From Triplophysa rosa (Eukaryota > Chordata > Actinopteri > Cypriniformes > Nemacheilidae), in the NCBI RefSeq assembly GCF_024868665.1, contig NC_079891.1, forward strand, positions 16,970,276 to 17,034,275: a DNA stretch of 64,000 bases. The letters run 5' to 3'. The translations under genes were made by a program, and so were the position numbers. Positions 24,076 to 36,579 of this stretch are shown in pieces (positions within the stretch are counted from its first letter, which is position 1; each line of letters starts with the position of its first letter). The notes beneath the pieces were generated by a model, which saw nothing but the letters and a program-made list of their open reading frames with translations, searched no databases and was not told the origin of the DNA.

Positions 24076-25380
24076 CTAAAAGAAGAAAGAAAATAAAGAC
24101 GCTATTTGGTGTATTTTCCTACATTTTAATATTGTTTGTCAGAAACAACACAAACATGCATATTAATAACCAAAATCATTTCGAATTTATCATATACACG
24201 ATGTTTTAGCCATTATACAATGCATTTTATCCAGATTTTGACTTTTTGATGTTGATTTAACAACATCAGTAGCCTAACGTTATTGTCTTCTCTCCCTCAG
24301 TCATTAGCTGACGGGGGATAATATTCACGAGTGTTCTAATACAGAATAAATAACCAAACCGCAAGCATTATTATTGTGTTTATCAGTATATTCTCATAAT
24401 GTATAAAGTATACGATTGGATGCTGATGTCTTAAATAGTCTTAAATGTCTCAAAGGCGGTAGTTTAAAGCTATGATTTAATGCAGGCTCACCTTGAACAG
24501 ACGTCTAATACTGAACGCGTTCTTCTTTTATTGCTGGCTTGTGTCAAGAAGACATACCGCCACCTACTGTCCCTGTGTGTTTGTATATCTGATCTTATGT
24601 TTTACATGTCATATTTTACTGTTATGGAAAACGTGTGTGCTTCTCAGTTGCGAAAGAGAACAGATTTAGGTCGCAACCATTTGACATAACGGATTCTGAC
24701 GCAAAAAATGGTGTAAAAATATTTTTTCAAAGTTTATGAATACTGTGACAGTTACACTGTTTTTTTATTTCACAATTATAAAGTCAATGCCATTGTTCAT
24801 ATATTAAGCCATACATCGCTCTATACCCAGAGATCCTTTTAAGACTCTTGAAGTTGTTGACTACTTGGCATTAATTGCATTATGAGAGTCTATGTAAACA
24901 CGGGTATTAGGAAGCTAGCGCTGCTGGCTAGTGTTGTGTCTATAAATATAAAAAAATAATCTCCTCAACAAAACCTAAAACAAAACAAAAAATAATGTTG
25001 TTTGAACTGCTCTAGTTGACAAGAGTATCAATAAAACAGTCAAACTTGAGGTTTCTTTTAAACATTGTTTTGTGTTGCACTGTTTCCTCAGATATTCCCC
25101 CGTCACTGAGCAGTCCGGTCACATGACAAAGAAAGCTGTGCCAGATTGGTCCTCTTGTGTGCATTCAAAGTGCTGATTGGTTCGCAGATAGAACGTTTTA
25201 GCACCAAATTATAATTCGATTTTGTAGACAGAACCTTTTTTTCATAAAAAAGTGCCAAAATGCACGCATTTAAAAAAACAAACATGGCATAATGTAAATA
25301 TGTTGTCACAGAATAAGAATATGTAAATAATTCAATTTTGACCCAAATGTCAGATAGAACCTTATAATTCTAAGGCGACG

Positions 25381-27106
25381 TATGGTAATATTTAAACAAT
25401 CTCACAGAAATTCTTAACTATTTTAAGAGGTGAATTCGAATAAATAAAATCATATGATTGTTATTATTATTTTAGTATTAATAAATAATTATTTTGTTTT
25501 GTATTCGTTCTGCATTATTCAAATGTTTTAGTACGATTTGCTCCAGTGATGTAAGGGTTAGGGGAGGGGCTTCAGTATTGTTTTTTTCCAATTATCGTTT
25601 GTATGATTCACATCATACAAATTCATATAGGCACCTCGAAAAATAGTTAATGAATTAATGTGAGATCAGGTTGTAATATGTGTGTACTGTGTATAAAAAT
25701 TCTGCACCACTTCCTTAGTAAAATTAGTCATCAAATGAATTATAAAATAGTAAACGTAGTAGCCATGTTTTTGTTATGTGTTTTTGTACCATTTGTACCA
25801 ATTTTTAATCATGTTATGTGGTTAATATGTAAACATGTAAATGTCATGGTGAGATCATACAAACGTGTGATTACTGTGGTTTTACTACAGTTTTTTTTAT
25901 AAGGTAAACTCAGATGTATGTGATACTACTCCCTGCCATTAACAATGATAAACAACAGAAATAACAGTGACATTAAAAAATATATGTTTGTTTCATAGTA
26001 TAGCATCAAGATATTGCATTAATAAAACTGAGGTTCCTTTTAACACCAGAGAGGAGAAACTGTAAAGGGCCCAGTTTAGGCCACAGCAGCCCGTCCAGCC
26101 TGAAGATGGATGGCTGTGTTAGTGGCACTTTGATTAACAGTTCCATCCGGGCTTTGGCTGGTGGCTCACCAGTCTGGAGTTGCTCCAAGGAGACCCCACC
26201 AGCCCAGCTTTGCCTAAACAGGCAGGGCCTCTGCTGATGACTGCAGTGGCAGGAAAATCCATCTTCCTGCATCGAGCCTCAAATCATACGGGCCCTGATT
26301 GAGGATTTAGTGCATGTTCTGATGAATACATGCGCAAACACACTCATCATTTTCTCTTTCACGTAAATGACATCTCATCTCAATGCAATGTTGATGGAGT
26401 CGTTGCTACTGGTGTGCGCTGCAGAACATCATTCAGCTCTCCTTCTGTTGATTATACCATTATGCGGACAATAAAGGAAGTGTGGTGATGAAAATAAAAG
26501 ATAGCTTTGAGCGGGATTCTACTTATGGTGCACTCCAGAAAGCACTACATTAAATACATATATGAGATAAGCATACGTGTTTACTGTCAGCTGGCCAATG
26601 GTAGGAAGAGAGTTTAAAATGAGAGAATAAGACCGTAAGACAGAAGCAGGAAGATAGAGGAAAGAGAAGAGGAGAAGTTCTTGTGCTCGTGGGGAGTCCC
26701 ACATTATTTGCGTTGACTCCTTGCTGAACTCGGCTCATTAATCCCAATTTCACAGTGAGCCAAACAGTTGGTGACTGTGAGAGCACATATGCACTCTGAT
26801 GCTCTTTATTAGCACGTCTGCATGGTAGATAAAGTGTGCTTAAGGGTCTGGAAACAAGGGTTCCAATTTACCAATAATCTTCTTTGCACCATCTGAAGGT
26901 TTGAGCTGGATACTTTTTGTGGGTTGTGAAACAAATTTGTCTACAACACCTTTAGAAGTGCTTGTTGGACCACTTGTAAATTTATATTTTATTTATTCTT
27001 ATTATCATCAGGAAATTGGCTTTTTATTGATAGCGGAACGTATTTATTCCATGACCGTTCTTCAGCAAACCTTTATCTCGTGGGAATTATGTTCTGTTAA
27101 AAATGC
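25381..27106. other. Intergenic DNA without recognised gene
   Basis: No exon or RNA gene supported. The stretch 26030-26290 is less AT-rich and non-repetitive in appearance, unlike its surroundings, but encodes nothing I recognise. Confidence 0.5.
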
Positions 27107-27326
27107 GACCCAGTCAGTGAATACCCAGCTAAAGTCTTTTTTTGTGATTCATTGTATTCTACATAAAATCATCCTATACAATATAAAGAACATTCTGTGT
27201 TGAATATTGACTGAGTAAGACCATGTCAAAATTGTAGAGATTAATGGTTGAAATCAAACTTTGATGCTCATTATATCAGAATTAGATTTTGAAACAATAG
27301 CCTGAATTTATTTTACAGACTGGGTC
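27107..27326 (+). repeat. Dispersed ~220-bp repeat, copy 2
   Basis: Same element as 668-878: starts GACCCAGTCAGTGAATACCC, shares AAAGAACATTCTGTG and CAAACTTTGATGCT, and ends GACTGGGTC. Confidence 0.65.
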
Positions 27327-27435
27327 AAAAATGTTCTTAAAGGTGTGTTTGATGTGAGAATCCTTTTTAGGAGACTCCCTTCTGCAATACTATAACATCT
27401 GGGATTCTAAATGTCTAACAATTACGAAATTTATT

Positions 27436-28400
27436 AAAGCTGCAAGCAGCGATGATCGGGCCCTCGCGCAAAAGTGCAACCGCAACCCTGTGACATCACC
27501 ACCCGTCGGCCTCAGGAACAGTGAACGGTGGGCAACGTGCATATGGGAGTTACATTATAGATTTTTCCGTGCCATATTCCCTTTTGCCAGCTGGTGGTGC
27601 TATGACTATAAGTGAACACTGACGTGGATATGTGTTCAGGCCAGCACTCTTATCAAACATATGAAGTGTGAGGCCGGTCGGACATTGCATGCCTGAGTTA
27701 CTATAGCTTCCTGTTTCATGGCGAAACATCAAACTGTGTCAGGCAGCCAAGGACACGCCCCTCAACGAAAAGTCAGGAACTTGCAATGTATCATCACAAA
27801 GGTCTGAAGATCATGCTGGCCAAATATGATGCTGACCTGTTTGAATCTCTATGAGGAGTTAATCACAGTTTAAAACATGCCACTTCCTGTTTCCTGCAGG
27901 TGGCGCTATAACAGTATCTGAAAATTACCATGTAGATGTCTTCAGGCCAGGACTTTTATCAAATGTGTGATGTCTGGGTGAAGTCTGGGGCCTGTTGAAC
28001 ATTGTAGGCCTGAGTTACAACAACTTCCTGTTCATGGCGAAACGCCAAACTTTGGCAGGCCGCCAGGGTCACGTTCCCCCATGAAAAGTCAGGATCTCTT
28101 TTGCTTCGCAAAGGCCTTAAAATGAGAATGACATGAAGATGATGTTGATCGGATTAAAACTCTAGGAGGAGTTCATTAAAGTACGACGACTGGAAATTGA
28201 AACAAATTACAAAATTGCACAGGAAATCAAAAATCACGGACTTCCTGTTGGGTTTAGAGATATGCTCCAAGAGACTTTTCTGAATAATTCGGGGTGTTCT
28301 ATGAGCCCACCAAATTTGGTGCATGTACGTTTTGCGTAGTGGCCTGGGCAGTTCTAGGTGGCGCTAGCAAGCCATTTTGCCACGCCTAATTTTGAAACCC
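27436..28400. repeat. Interspersed repeat starting GCTGCAAGCAGCGATGA
   Basis: Begins AAGCTGCAAGCAGCGATGAT and carries internally repeated modules (CAGCTGGTGGTGCTATGACT versus CAGGTGGCGCTATAACAGT; CTTCCTGTTTCATGGCGAAA twice). This sequence is a familiar abundant dispersed repeat in cyprinid genomes. Its class is uncertain to me. It has no open reading frame of note. Confidence 0.55.
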
Positions 28401-28404
28401 ATAT

Positions 28405-28596
28405 CAGTGGTTCTCAAACTGGGGGCATTTTATGAAATATAGAAATGTATCATATATTTTATGCAGTCAAAAATCAGAAACATAAGACCAGCATTGTATG
28501 TTTTTGGTACAATTAAAATTCTAAGTTTAAAATTTGGGGGGCCACAAAGCGATGCACTAAAGGGGGCCTTACAACAAAAAAGTTTGAGAACCACTG
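28405..28596. mobile_element. 192-bp hAT-type MITE
   Basis: Terminal inverted repeat CAGTGGTTCTCAAAC at the left and GTTTGAGAACCACTG at the right (15 bp, perfect). The interior is G-tract-containing non-coding sequence. The ends are typical of vertebrate hAT MITEs. No clear 8-bp duplication. Confidence 0.75.
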
Positions 28597-29370
28597 GGCT
28601 ATGCAATACATTTTTGTAATACCCATTAGTGTTGTGGTACAGTTTTTGTGTAGCATGATCTAACCAATGACCGGCATGCATTATTAGCTGTTTAGACATT
28701 TTGAAAGTAACACCTTTTGTCCACCACAGGAACAGGAAGTCTTTTGAAATTTCGAGTGACATGGTGGTGGGTAGAGGTCTAGAGGATGACAACACTAAAC
28801 ATACAACTTTTCTGTACCTAACACTCATACAAGCACAGTGTTTATGTTTCTATTGGAAGTTACAAAACCCATTCAAAAGTCATAGTTAGAATGGGCATGC
28901 CACTTGTTATTGTGCCATGTGCAACCCTTTCTCCAAAACCAATATGTTCCCAGATGGGAATTGAGGTCATAGATTTGTTAGGTGGCCAGAGAGCCACTCC
29001 TCACCCAGTGGCCATGCATGTGCGTCATTTCATTTTCATTTTGTTTACTCGCTGTCATTTCCCCTCTTTCACACTGGAAAGGAATGAAAGCAGCATTCCT
29101 AATATCCATGACTGCAAATGTGTACAGTAATCAATTAGCTTAGCTTGCAGGAAGCACCATTCTCCATCACACAGTGAGGAGACAAACTAGTGGTCCCCTG
29201 GAGATTTCCTGATTGCATTTATAAGAGTAACTAGGCCATTTTGCATTTTTTTCTTTGATGTATAGCCTTGCAAATACAAACTTTTGTTCCTTATTTGCTG
29301 GACTATAAGGCTCTCGTGTGCATTTGTTTATCATTGTCCATAACTCTGCTGTGATTCGATTTCAGGTCGA

Positions 29371-29553
29371 CACACTCTTAAAAATAAAGGTGCTTAAAAG
29401 GTTCTTCACAGCGATGTCATAGAAGAACCAAAGTTCTTTAAAGAACCGTTTTCTTACTTTTTTATTATCTGAAGAATCTTTTTTGCTACGAAGAACCTTT
29501 TGTGAAATAGAAAGCATCGAAGAACCTTTTGAAGCACCTTTTCGAGTGTAGTC
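29371..29553. mobile_element. Small MITE built of GGTTCTT/AAGAACC modules
   Basis: Left end ACACTCTTAAAAATAAAGGT and right end CACCTTTTCGAGTGT in inverted orientation. The interior consists of repeated AAGAACC and GGTTCTT motifs that can fold back. Familiar as a common fish MITE type. Non-coding. Confidence 0.7.
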
Positions 29554-30090
29554 GATTATAGTGGAGTATTGTGTATTCTGTTATCTGTAGACCTGATGAA
29601 CAATATGTGAACACTATACAACAAATAATACTTTTTGGTGCAACTCCCACCTTTTCTTATTCATTCACTATAATGCACATTAACGGTGTGTTAGTTGAAC
29701 ATGAGCAGTGTGCAGTGTGTATGTGCCCTGTTAATGGAGGCCTAAGGCTTTTTCCTGCAACACAACACAAATCTACTTTTCAAGTCTTGATTCACTTTTA
29801 AAGTTCATTATCGTCTATAAATCAGTCTGACCTTTTAAAGGGAGCCTTCATTGCTTTGTTTGAGTAAAACACTACAGAAAGCACTAGGCAGATTGATTTA
29901 TAGAGTTTCTGTTCATTCTCAAGTTCTAATGACAACAATCAGACAGCTTACCTGGAGATCAGTTTGCTTGTTTTATTTGAACCTGCCATATCATAGAAAC
30001 CGATGTCCTTTGGGTTCGTAGCTTGTGGTATAGTGTTCTAAACAAGCAAATAATGAATGAATCTGAGTGACATGGATGAAGCCTGAGCTT

Positions 30091-30471
30091 TAAAGAGACC
30101 CCAAAATAGAAGTTCTGTCAGGAATTACTTACCCTCAATTTGTTCTAAACTTTGTTGAATACAAAGAAAGATATTTGGTAAAATGTGAGCAACTGAGATT
30201 TCTGTGGCACCATTGAATACCATAGTAGAAATAATTATTGTATATATTCTTTTGTTCTGTTGAACACAAAAGATGATATTTTGAAGAATTTAGCCAAACA
30301 AACAGTTCTGGCACCTTTGACAACCTTTTTAATGGTAATCAGTGATGCCCCAGAAATGTCCGTTGCTAATATTCTTCAAAATATTTTTCTCTGTTCAACA
30401 GAACAAAGAAATTTATACAGATGTGAAATTCATGACAGAATTTTCATTTTTAGGTGAACTATCCCTTTAAG
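30091..30471. repeat. Fold-back MITE, 'gatagttcaccc' family
   Basis: Left arm AAAGAGACCCCAAAATAGAA and right arm ATTTTTAGGTGAACTATCCC with mirrored internal modules. Intergenic copy. Confidence 0.7.
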
Positions 30472-31269
30472 AGCACACCTCAATAAATAGCCTATTTGAA
30501 TTTTCATCTTGTAAAGTCATCCGACTCATCCTTGAAATGATGGAATATGAATATATTTAAGATATTTGAAGTTCAAAGGACCAAAAAGTGCCCATTAGAA
30601 AAAAACTGATTTAGGGAAATGTATTTGCAGAATGACAATGTTACATTTGAAACAGGAACAAAAGAGATTTATTGGTTGACTCTTCAGAGAGTCAACTTCA
30701 CATATTAGACTACCTCAAAGTGGAAAAAAAAATACTAAACATGTTTTACGCCTACTCATATTTTCCGTTCGTGGTGTGCACAGACCATTGATCTTTGCAT
30801 TCAGTTATGCACCTGCCCACACAGCATTTCATCTGATCTGCACAGATATCACATCTAAAATGACCAATAGAGGTTGCGGGATTCAATACAATCTTCACAA
30901 AAATTAATTAATGAAAACAAAAATATTGCTTTTTGTAATTTAGCGCAATTTAAGCAAGGTAGCAACATGGCACATCTTTCTTCTGCTGGCTGGTGTTTAA
31001 AGATGGTTGTGGCTTGAGATCACATGACTGTGAAAATAGAGAACAGGAAATGAGCAAGAACTGAAACTTGTGACATTTTAATTGACAGTTGACCTCATGC
31101 AGTTTTACTGTATATGAATTCAGCAAACATTTATTTTACAGGCCTGTATTTTTTACCTTAAGGATTAAAAAAGTCAATATTAAACACAAATAACACCATA
31201 TCATCCTTACCAAATACTGAAGGTCACCCTTCATATTGAACATGTAGTCTATTTTGTTGAGTTGTCATT

Positions 31270-31546
31270 AGATTTTAGATTTAGATTTAGATTCAATTTA
31301 TTGTCATTGCACATGTACGAAGGTACAAGGCAACGAAATGTGACCTCTGCATTTAACCCATCCAGAGAGTAGTGAACACACGTACCCCCGGAGCAGTGGG
31401 CAGCTATCACTGCAGCGCCCGGGGAGCAAGTAGGGGTAAGGTGCCTTGCTCAAGGGCACCTCAGTTGTTACCCGCCGGCCCTGGGAATCGAACCGGCAAC
31501 CTTCTGGTCATGAGTCCGACTCTCTAACCATTAGGCCACAACTGCC
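31270..31546 (-). mobile_element. tRNA-derived SINE
   Basis: On the minus strand it begins GGGCAGTTGTGGCCTAATGG, followed by a B-box-like GGTTCGATTCCC, which together form a tRNA-like pol III promoter. A central block CTTGAGCAAGGCACCTTACC and GCCCACTGCTCCGGGGG is shared by many fish SINEs. It ends in a short TCTAAA-type repeated tail. It resembles the V-SINE/HE1 group, but that is unverified. It is not a functional tRNA: no cloverleaf acceptor stem was seen. Confidence 0.75.
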
Positions 31547-32525
31547 CTGTCATATCAGTCAAGGGCAGTTTTACACTGTAAGACAAGCAGCAGGAAGGTA
31601 TGAAATTCTATATTTTGTCAAATGCATACAGTTTTGGTTTATTATTAGTTGTCACGGCCACATGAACTGTTTATTGTAATAACACTGTATGCTGGTACAG
31701 GCTATTGTGTTTGGTGCAATGGGAAACCTTCCCTGTTCCTAATAAATGCCAAGACAAACACAACAGTTACAGTTTAAACCATCTTCCATGTCTGAATCAC
31801 GTACAGTTAATCACAGAAGCATATTATCAAGGAGATCAATGTCTGCCAGCGATGAATGAACTCTTTGGCAGGTGGAGTGAGGTGGTGATGATTCCCATGA
31901 GACTGTGGCCACCATCTGGAATGGAGCAAGATGCAAACAACCCTTCACCTCAGTTCACTCACTTATGCTGTAGTGTCATTGGTCTTCAATTAATATTTCT
32001 AAGTAGATATCAAGAAAATTAAGAAATATGATAATGTGGTGTTCCAGTCCATTTTGATTTGCTGCAATAAAATGTGCAGTTTTAGTTTTTAAGATGGAAA
32101 AGTGCTTGCTCAGGCAGTTGATCGAAATGCTGCAGAGAATTAAACTTAGGAATTCTTAGGGATTTAGGAATTCTTTAAGATTAAAATGTATGTAAGATTT
32201 TATATAAATCTTTGTTTTGTATTTGATTTGTATTAGGGATGCACCAAAATGAAAATTCTTGTCCGAAGCCAAAGCCAAATAAAAATGAAACACTTGGCCG
32301 AAGGCCGAATACCGAACACCAAATGTGGCTTTTCGTATTTCTTCTATTTATTTAGCCAATTTTTTTCACTATTGCATAAACTGAGTGGTCAAAATGTGCT
32401 TTTTATATTTTGTCTTGCTTTTCAGTATGATACAATATAACTTAAAATAAAATTGAGCAAAACAAGTATGCTAAATTAAAACAAAAATTGAGCCCTCTCC
32501 CTTCTTGAATAGCCTATATTAGGCC

Positions 32526-33679
32526 CAGAGGTGGGTAGTAACTCGCTACATTTACTTCGTTACATTTACTTGAGTAACATTTTGGAAAATATGTACTTTT
32601 TAAGTAAAATTAAAAGTGTGTACTTTTACTCTTACTTGAGTAAATTTCTAATAGAAAATCTGTACTTTTACTTCGTTACATTGCGCGACGTTCCTTCGTT
32701 CCTTCATTTTAAAATATGCTTTTTAAAACACGTTGTTTATTTCAAGGTTGTCGTCTCTTTTAACGGGCATTCCCGAGTGATCGATTCTTTTGAGTCGATT
32801 CTTTTGAAAGCATTAATTGAACAATGGGCAAAACCATTTGAATGGGCTAATGAATTTGTTCATCATCTGAAGCAGGATTACTCACTCCTCGTAGCGCGAA
32901 ACTTAAGAACACGCAGAACACAAAGAGCGTTGGATGACGTGGATATTAATCTATATCTATACAATCAAAACTGCAAATGTGTCATATTGTTTGCCAGCAA
33001 TGATAAATGCCCGCCATATGCGCGCACCCACGCGACCTGTTCGTCAGACACAGCAACATGCGCGTTACCTGTCAGACACAGAGACGTGGGCTTGCAGAAA
33101 TATACATTTGAAGAACAGAAGGAAGAAAACTTGTTGATGGGCGTGTGGTTCACTGTTTACTGTTTGTTTACAAGAGCGTTTCACAACACACGTGACACAA
33201 CACGAGAAAACATGAGCTTTGTTCAAAAATGTGTATTTCATTTAAGAGAGCACTGCAGATGTTCTAGATCATCTTAGGAAATGCTTTTAGTTGTTTAGAG
33301 TTTAGTTGCTTTAGTTTGACATGGTCTATTATTCTAGATAAGTTGTGTAAACTACATTGACATCAGGACTAGATGAAATTTACAGAAATGCTTGTCTCTT
33401 CTGTGTTTGTCTATTCTTTAGTCTCTCTAGTATATTGCAAAGATATCTGCTTATGATAATTAAAAATATTGATTAAAATGTCATATTAAAATATTGGCGT
33501 TAATATTAATTTTATGTAGTAGGCATATATAATCAGATACAAAGTAACTAAGTAACTAGCTACTCGAGTAGTTTTTTCATTGCATACTTTTTTACTTTTA
33601 CTCGAGTAATTTTTAAAATAGTGACTTTTACTTTTACTTGAGTAACAATTTCTCTAGTTACTAGATTTTGGCTACTCTG
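32526..33679. mobile_element. 1,154-bp hAT-like element, nested
   Basis: Begins CAGAGGTGGGTAGTAACTCG and ends TTTTGGCTACTCTG with subterminal ACTTTTACTTGAGTAA-type inverted motifs. A perfect 8-bp duplication ATTAGGCC occurs at 32518-32525 and 33680-33687. The open frame at 32531-33277 lies inside and shows no transposase motif. Confidence 0.88.
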
Positions 33680-33719
33680 ATTAGGCCTATGACTGACTGC
33701 TGAAAGAAAGTACTGTACT

Positions 33720-34276
33720 CTGTAGCGTTGTTAACCACCACGCAAACCACGCAAATGCGTAGGGCCCCGCAAGCTTGGGGCCCCCTAGTGGCTACAAGCG
33801 GTAAAATCATTTGACGCTTGATTTAGACACAGATATACGCAATGAAGCGCACGTATCAAAGCGGTGCTCAAAGAAAGCAAAAGAAAAGAAATCTAATACT
33901 AATTTTACGAATATAGCAAAACAATGCTATGAAAAGAAGCATGAAAAGAAGAATCTTGCACCTTTTACTTTCTTATACTGTAGCTAAAAGCATTCTGTAT
34001 TATTCTGAATAAAACAAACGACACCTTTTCATCCCAAAACCAAGAAGGTTTATTCTTATAACAAACTGTAGAGAATTTTGTGCTGTTATGTGGTTCAACG
34101 TAAAATAAACCCAGTTTATATTTGTATGTATATATGTCTCATTAATTCCATGTACAGTACTCAATACTGCTGTGCAATTCAAACAAAAATGTTAGGCAAT
34201 GTGTGGGGGGCCTCGGGTCTTGACTTTGCTTAGGGCCCCCAAAATGGTAAACAAGCCCCCTTTATTAAAAAGTGTC
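33720..34276. mobile_element. Second nested insertion (GGGCCCC-rich ends)
   Basis: Interrupts the host element between GTACTGTACT and the ATAACATTATAAGCTAAA block. It carries AGGGCCCCGCAAGCTTGGGG near the left and GCTTAGGGCCCCCAAAATGG near the right, a loose inverted arrangement. Exact ends and class unresolved. Confidence 0.45.
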
Positions 34277-34449
34277 ATGCAACATAACATTATAAGCTAA
34301 AAATATGAATAAGCGAAAACTGTTGGGTTATTATAGGCTACACTACAAAATGATTTAAAGAAAAAAAAACATCCATGCAACTCCGCCCTTAAAAGCTGAC
34401 TGTTAATGTGCACTCGTGTCCGGGATGCACAGAACATACTTTGACAAGT

Positions 34450-36060
34450 TGTTTAGTACAGGGAACTGTGTGCACGCGAAAACTGTATGACGTCAAACGA
34501 TGTCGCGAGCGGCGGGGCCACTATAGACCCCAATTTCTCGCCGACGTCACGCTTACGTCACGGCACTAGCTGGAGGCAAAACAAACGGAAAACTGGAGGC
34601 GGCCAATACAAACCAGCACAGTTTCGGCTACATAAGGAGTTTAAAATATCATCTTGTTGTGTTGTTTAGTGCCATAATCGACAGAATACAGTCTCCAATT
34701 TGATATTTTAACACCCCCCCTGCCTTTGTCAAACAAAAACACCGACGACAGCTGTAGCTAAACACAATAAAACGAGCGGACTGAACAGAAACGATCATTA
34801 AACATGCACGTTTAACTTCGTAAGAGTAACCTAAGATTAAAAAACTACTGTCTTTTGTTGGTATGTGTCTAAAAATATCTCACGTATGCCTAAATCATAA
34901 ACGGGGGAATGTTATTTTTCACATAGCGTTAACTTTTGAATGCATAGGGTATGCTCGCTAACTTTGTTAGTTATACAACTAGCAGTTAACTATCGCCCAG
35001 AAACTAAACATAAAAGAAACTGTTTGTCATCTATTTTTAGTTGTCACAAGTGCATTAATATAAAGGGAGAGGGAACAGTGAGAAGGCTCATGTTATGTGT
35101 CAGGTTTGTGTTCAAGTAAATGCATTTGCTAACGTTTGCCACTGTTAGCACACGCAGGCATCTATACGCTCTCAGTTCAATCTTTACTATAAACACTTGG
35201 TTTTTCTGTCTGGTATGTGTAGATGTCAGCTACTTAACTGGAGGTAATCATGTCAGTTCGTCTCTGGATCCATTGAGCGAGCGCATACAGGTCGGCCAGA
35301 TTCCTTGCGTTAAAGTCAACTTTTTTTTAAAAAACAATTGCGGTCCTAGACAGTGAGTGACATGTTAAAGTTTAATCAGATTGTTTTCGACTCATTCTCA
35401 AAAAGCAAGCAAGCAAACAAAACGTGCTCCCTATGTGTAGTGTATGAGAGAGAGTTTGACAGTGTGTGCACGAGTAAAGTTTGAATAATGTCTTGAATGG
35501 CCTCTCATAGCTCCCTATAGCATTGGCTCTCACTAAATCCTTGGTGTTTCGAGTCAGATCCGTGGGCGTGGCTTGTTGGTTTTGACTAAATCCTTGGTGT
35601 TCCAAGTCTTACGAAACCTTTACCCTAACCCTAATCTTACTCTAACCACCTAAACTACCCATAATTGTTAAAATTGCCTAAAAACACGGTTGCGTCAGAC
35701 TCGAAACACTAAGGATTTAGTGAGAGCCCACTAGCATTAGTAATGTGGTCAGAGGGATCTTTCTGCCTCCAGCTAAGCTCCACCCATAAAAACGCGTCAC
35801 AATGTTTACTAACAGGAAAAGCGTCTATCAGAGTCAGACCGCCCGCTCCAGTCTGAAGTACACAAGTTACCGACCGGTAAAGACGCTTTTATTTAGAAAT
35901 TTACTCCGCCGAGGCAAGTTTCGTGCTGTGTCTTTTCCCGACACTTAAAAATGCTCCACACACTGCCGACATGTTGCTGCATTAATAAAACGCGCGCGTC
36001 GCTCTCTCTGCGCTGGTTGCTGCTTCATCATATCACACGACCTTTTTGCTATTTTCGGCT
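34450..36060. repeat. Repeat-derived CpG-rich region with THAP-like remnant
   Basis: GC-rich stretch with GACGTCAC/CTTACGTCAC motifs. It is followed by a frame reading SSCCVV, stop, CHNRQNT near 34640-34710, resembling the start of a THAP zinc finger (C..C..H pattern) broken by a stop. No intact gene. The 35120-36060 part shows no recognisable coding sequence. Confidence 0.4.
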
Positions 36061-36091
36061 TTAAAAATCGTTCTTAATTCAGGAGAATAGA

Positions 36092-36575
36092 GGGGTTCAC
36101 ACCATAACTATAACGATAAAGAGAACAATATCGTTGGGATCACTTTCAGAACGATTTTTTCCAGCTGATGAACGATAAAACATACTGACAGTTTCTGGCT
36201 GATAACGTTTGACTATTGGTGATCGCAATGCGTGTTTTATGTCTGGATTAAAGACTGTGGTGGTTGGAAAGCGGTGTGTTTACGGCAGGATATTAAACGT
36301 TAATGAGTCTAAGCAAGCTGGCAAAATATATGCTTTACATCCCGGACACGAGCGCACCTTCAGAATTCAGAGAGAGCATCCAGCCTTTGCTGTCCTATTT
36401 TGGAGAAAGGAATGAAAACAAAAGCATCAGCAGCAGGTCATCTACATTCACTTTAGTGACTGGGAACACTGCAGCGCGCAGGCTTAAAATAAACATAACC
36501 TTATCACTATCGTCCGCTGGTGTGGACGCAAATATAGTAGTCACAGTTACCGTTATAATGTGAACGGCCCTTAAC
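36092..36575. mobile_element. MITE-like element with GGGGTTCACACC ends
   Basis: The left side AGGGGTTCACACCATAACTA and the right side CGTTATAATGTGAACGGCCC are in inverted orientation, with ATAACG motifs at both ends. Overlapping short open frames inside are incidental. Confidence 0.5.
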
Positions 36576-36579
36576 ACCG

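Larger units (their letters stand above)
20848..25380. mobile_element. Possible large DNA element broken by nested insertions
   Basis: The left boundary CGTCGCCTTGGAATTATAAG continues GTTCTATCT. The right boundary carries the same 29-bp sequence inverted with one mismatch (25352-25380). The trinucleotide TAT lies outside both ends. Partial internal copies of the ATTATAAGGTTC motif occur near 21070 and 25195-25235. Inside lie a TA-repeat, a hAT-like MITE, an intact Tc1 element and an LTR fragment. That these ends belong to one element is an inference. Confidence 0.5.
32235..34360 (+). mobile_element. hAT-like element split by two later insertions
   Basis: Begins TAGGGATGCACCAAAATGAA. Its segments 32235-32525, 33680-33719 and about 34277-34360 are collinear with the continuous copy inside 8524-9201 (shared GAGCCCTCTCCCTTCTTGAA and GACTGACTGCTGAAAGAAAG). 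The right end is eroded near 34360. The gaps are the insertions at 32526-33679 and about 33720-34276. Confidence 0.65.

Noticed and set aside
28430..28828. 132-aa minus-strand open frame
   Set aside because: About half of it overlaps the MITE at 28405-28596, and the remainder has no recognisable domain or splice signals.
31446..31546. tRNA gene on the minus strand
   Set aside because: A and B box-like sequences are present but no complete cloverleaf was seen, and the sequence continues into a typical SINE body and tail.
32531..33277. 248-aa plus-strand open frame
   Set aside because: It lies inside a hAT-like element bounded by ATTAGGCC duplications, has biased low-complexity translation at its start and no transposase or other motif.
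35625..35645. Telomere-like CCCTAACCCTAA repeat
   Set aside because: Only about two units are present; this is expected by chance or repeat decay and is not an interstitial telomere array.
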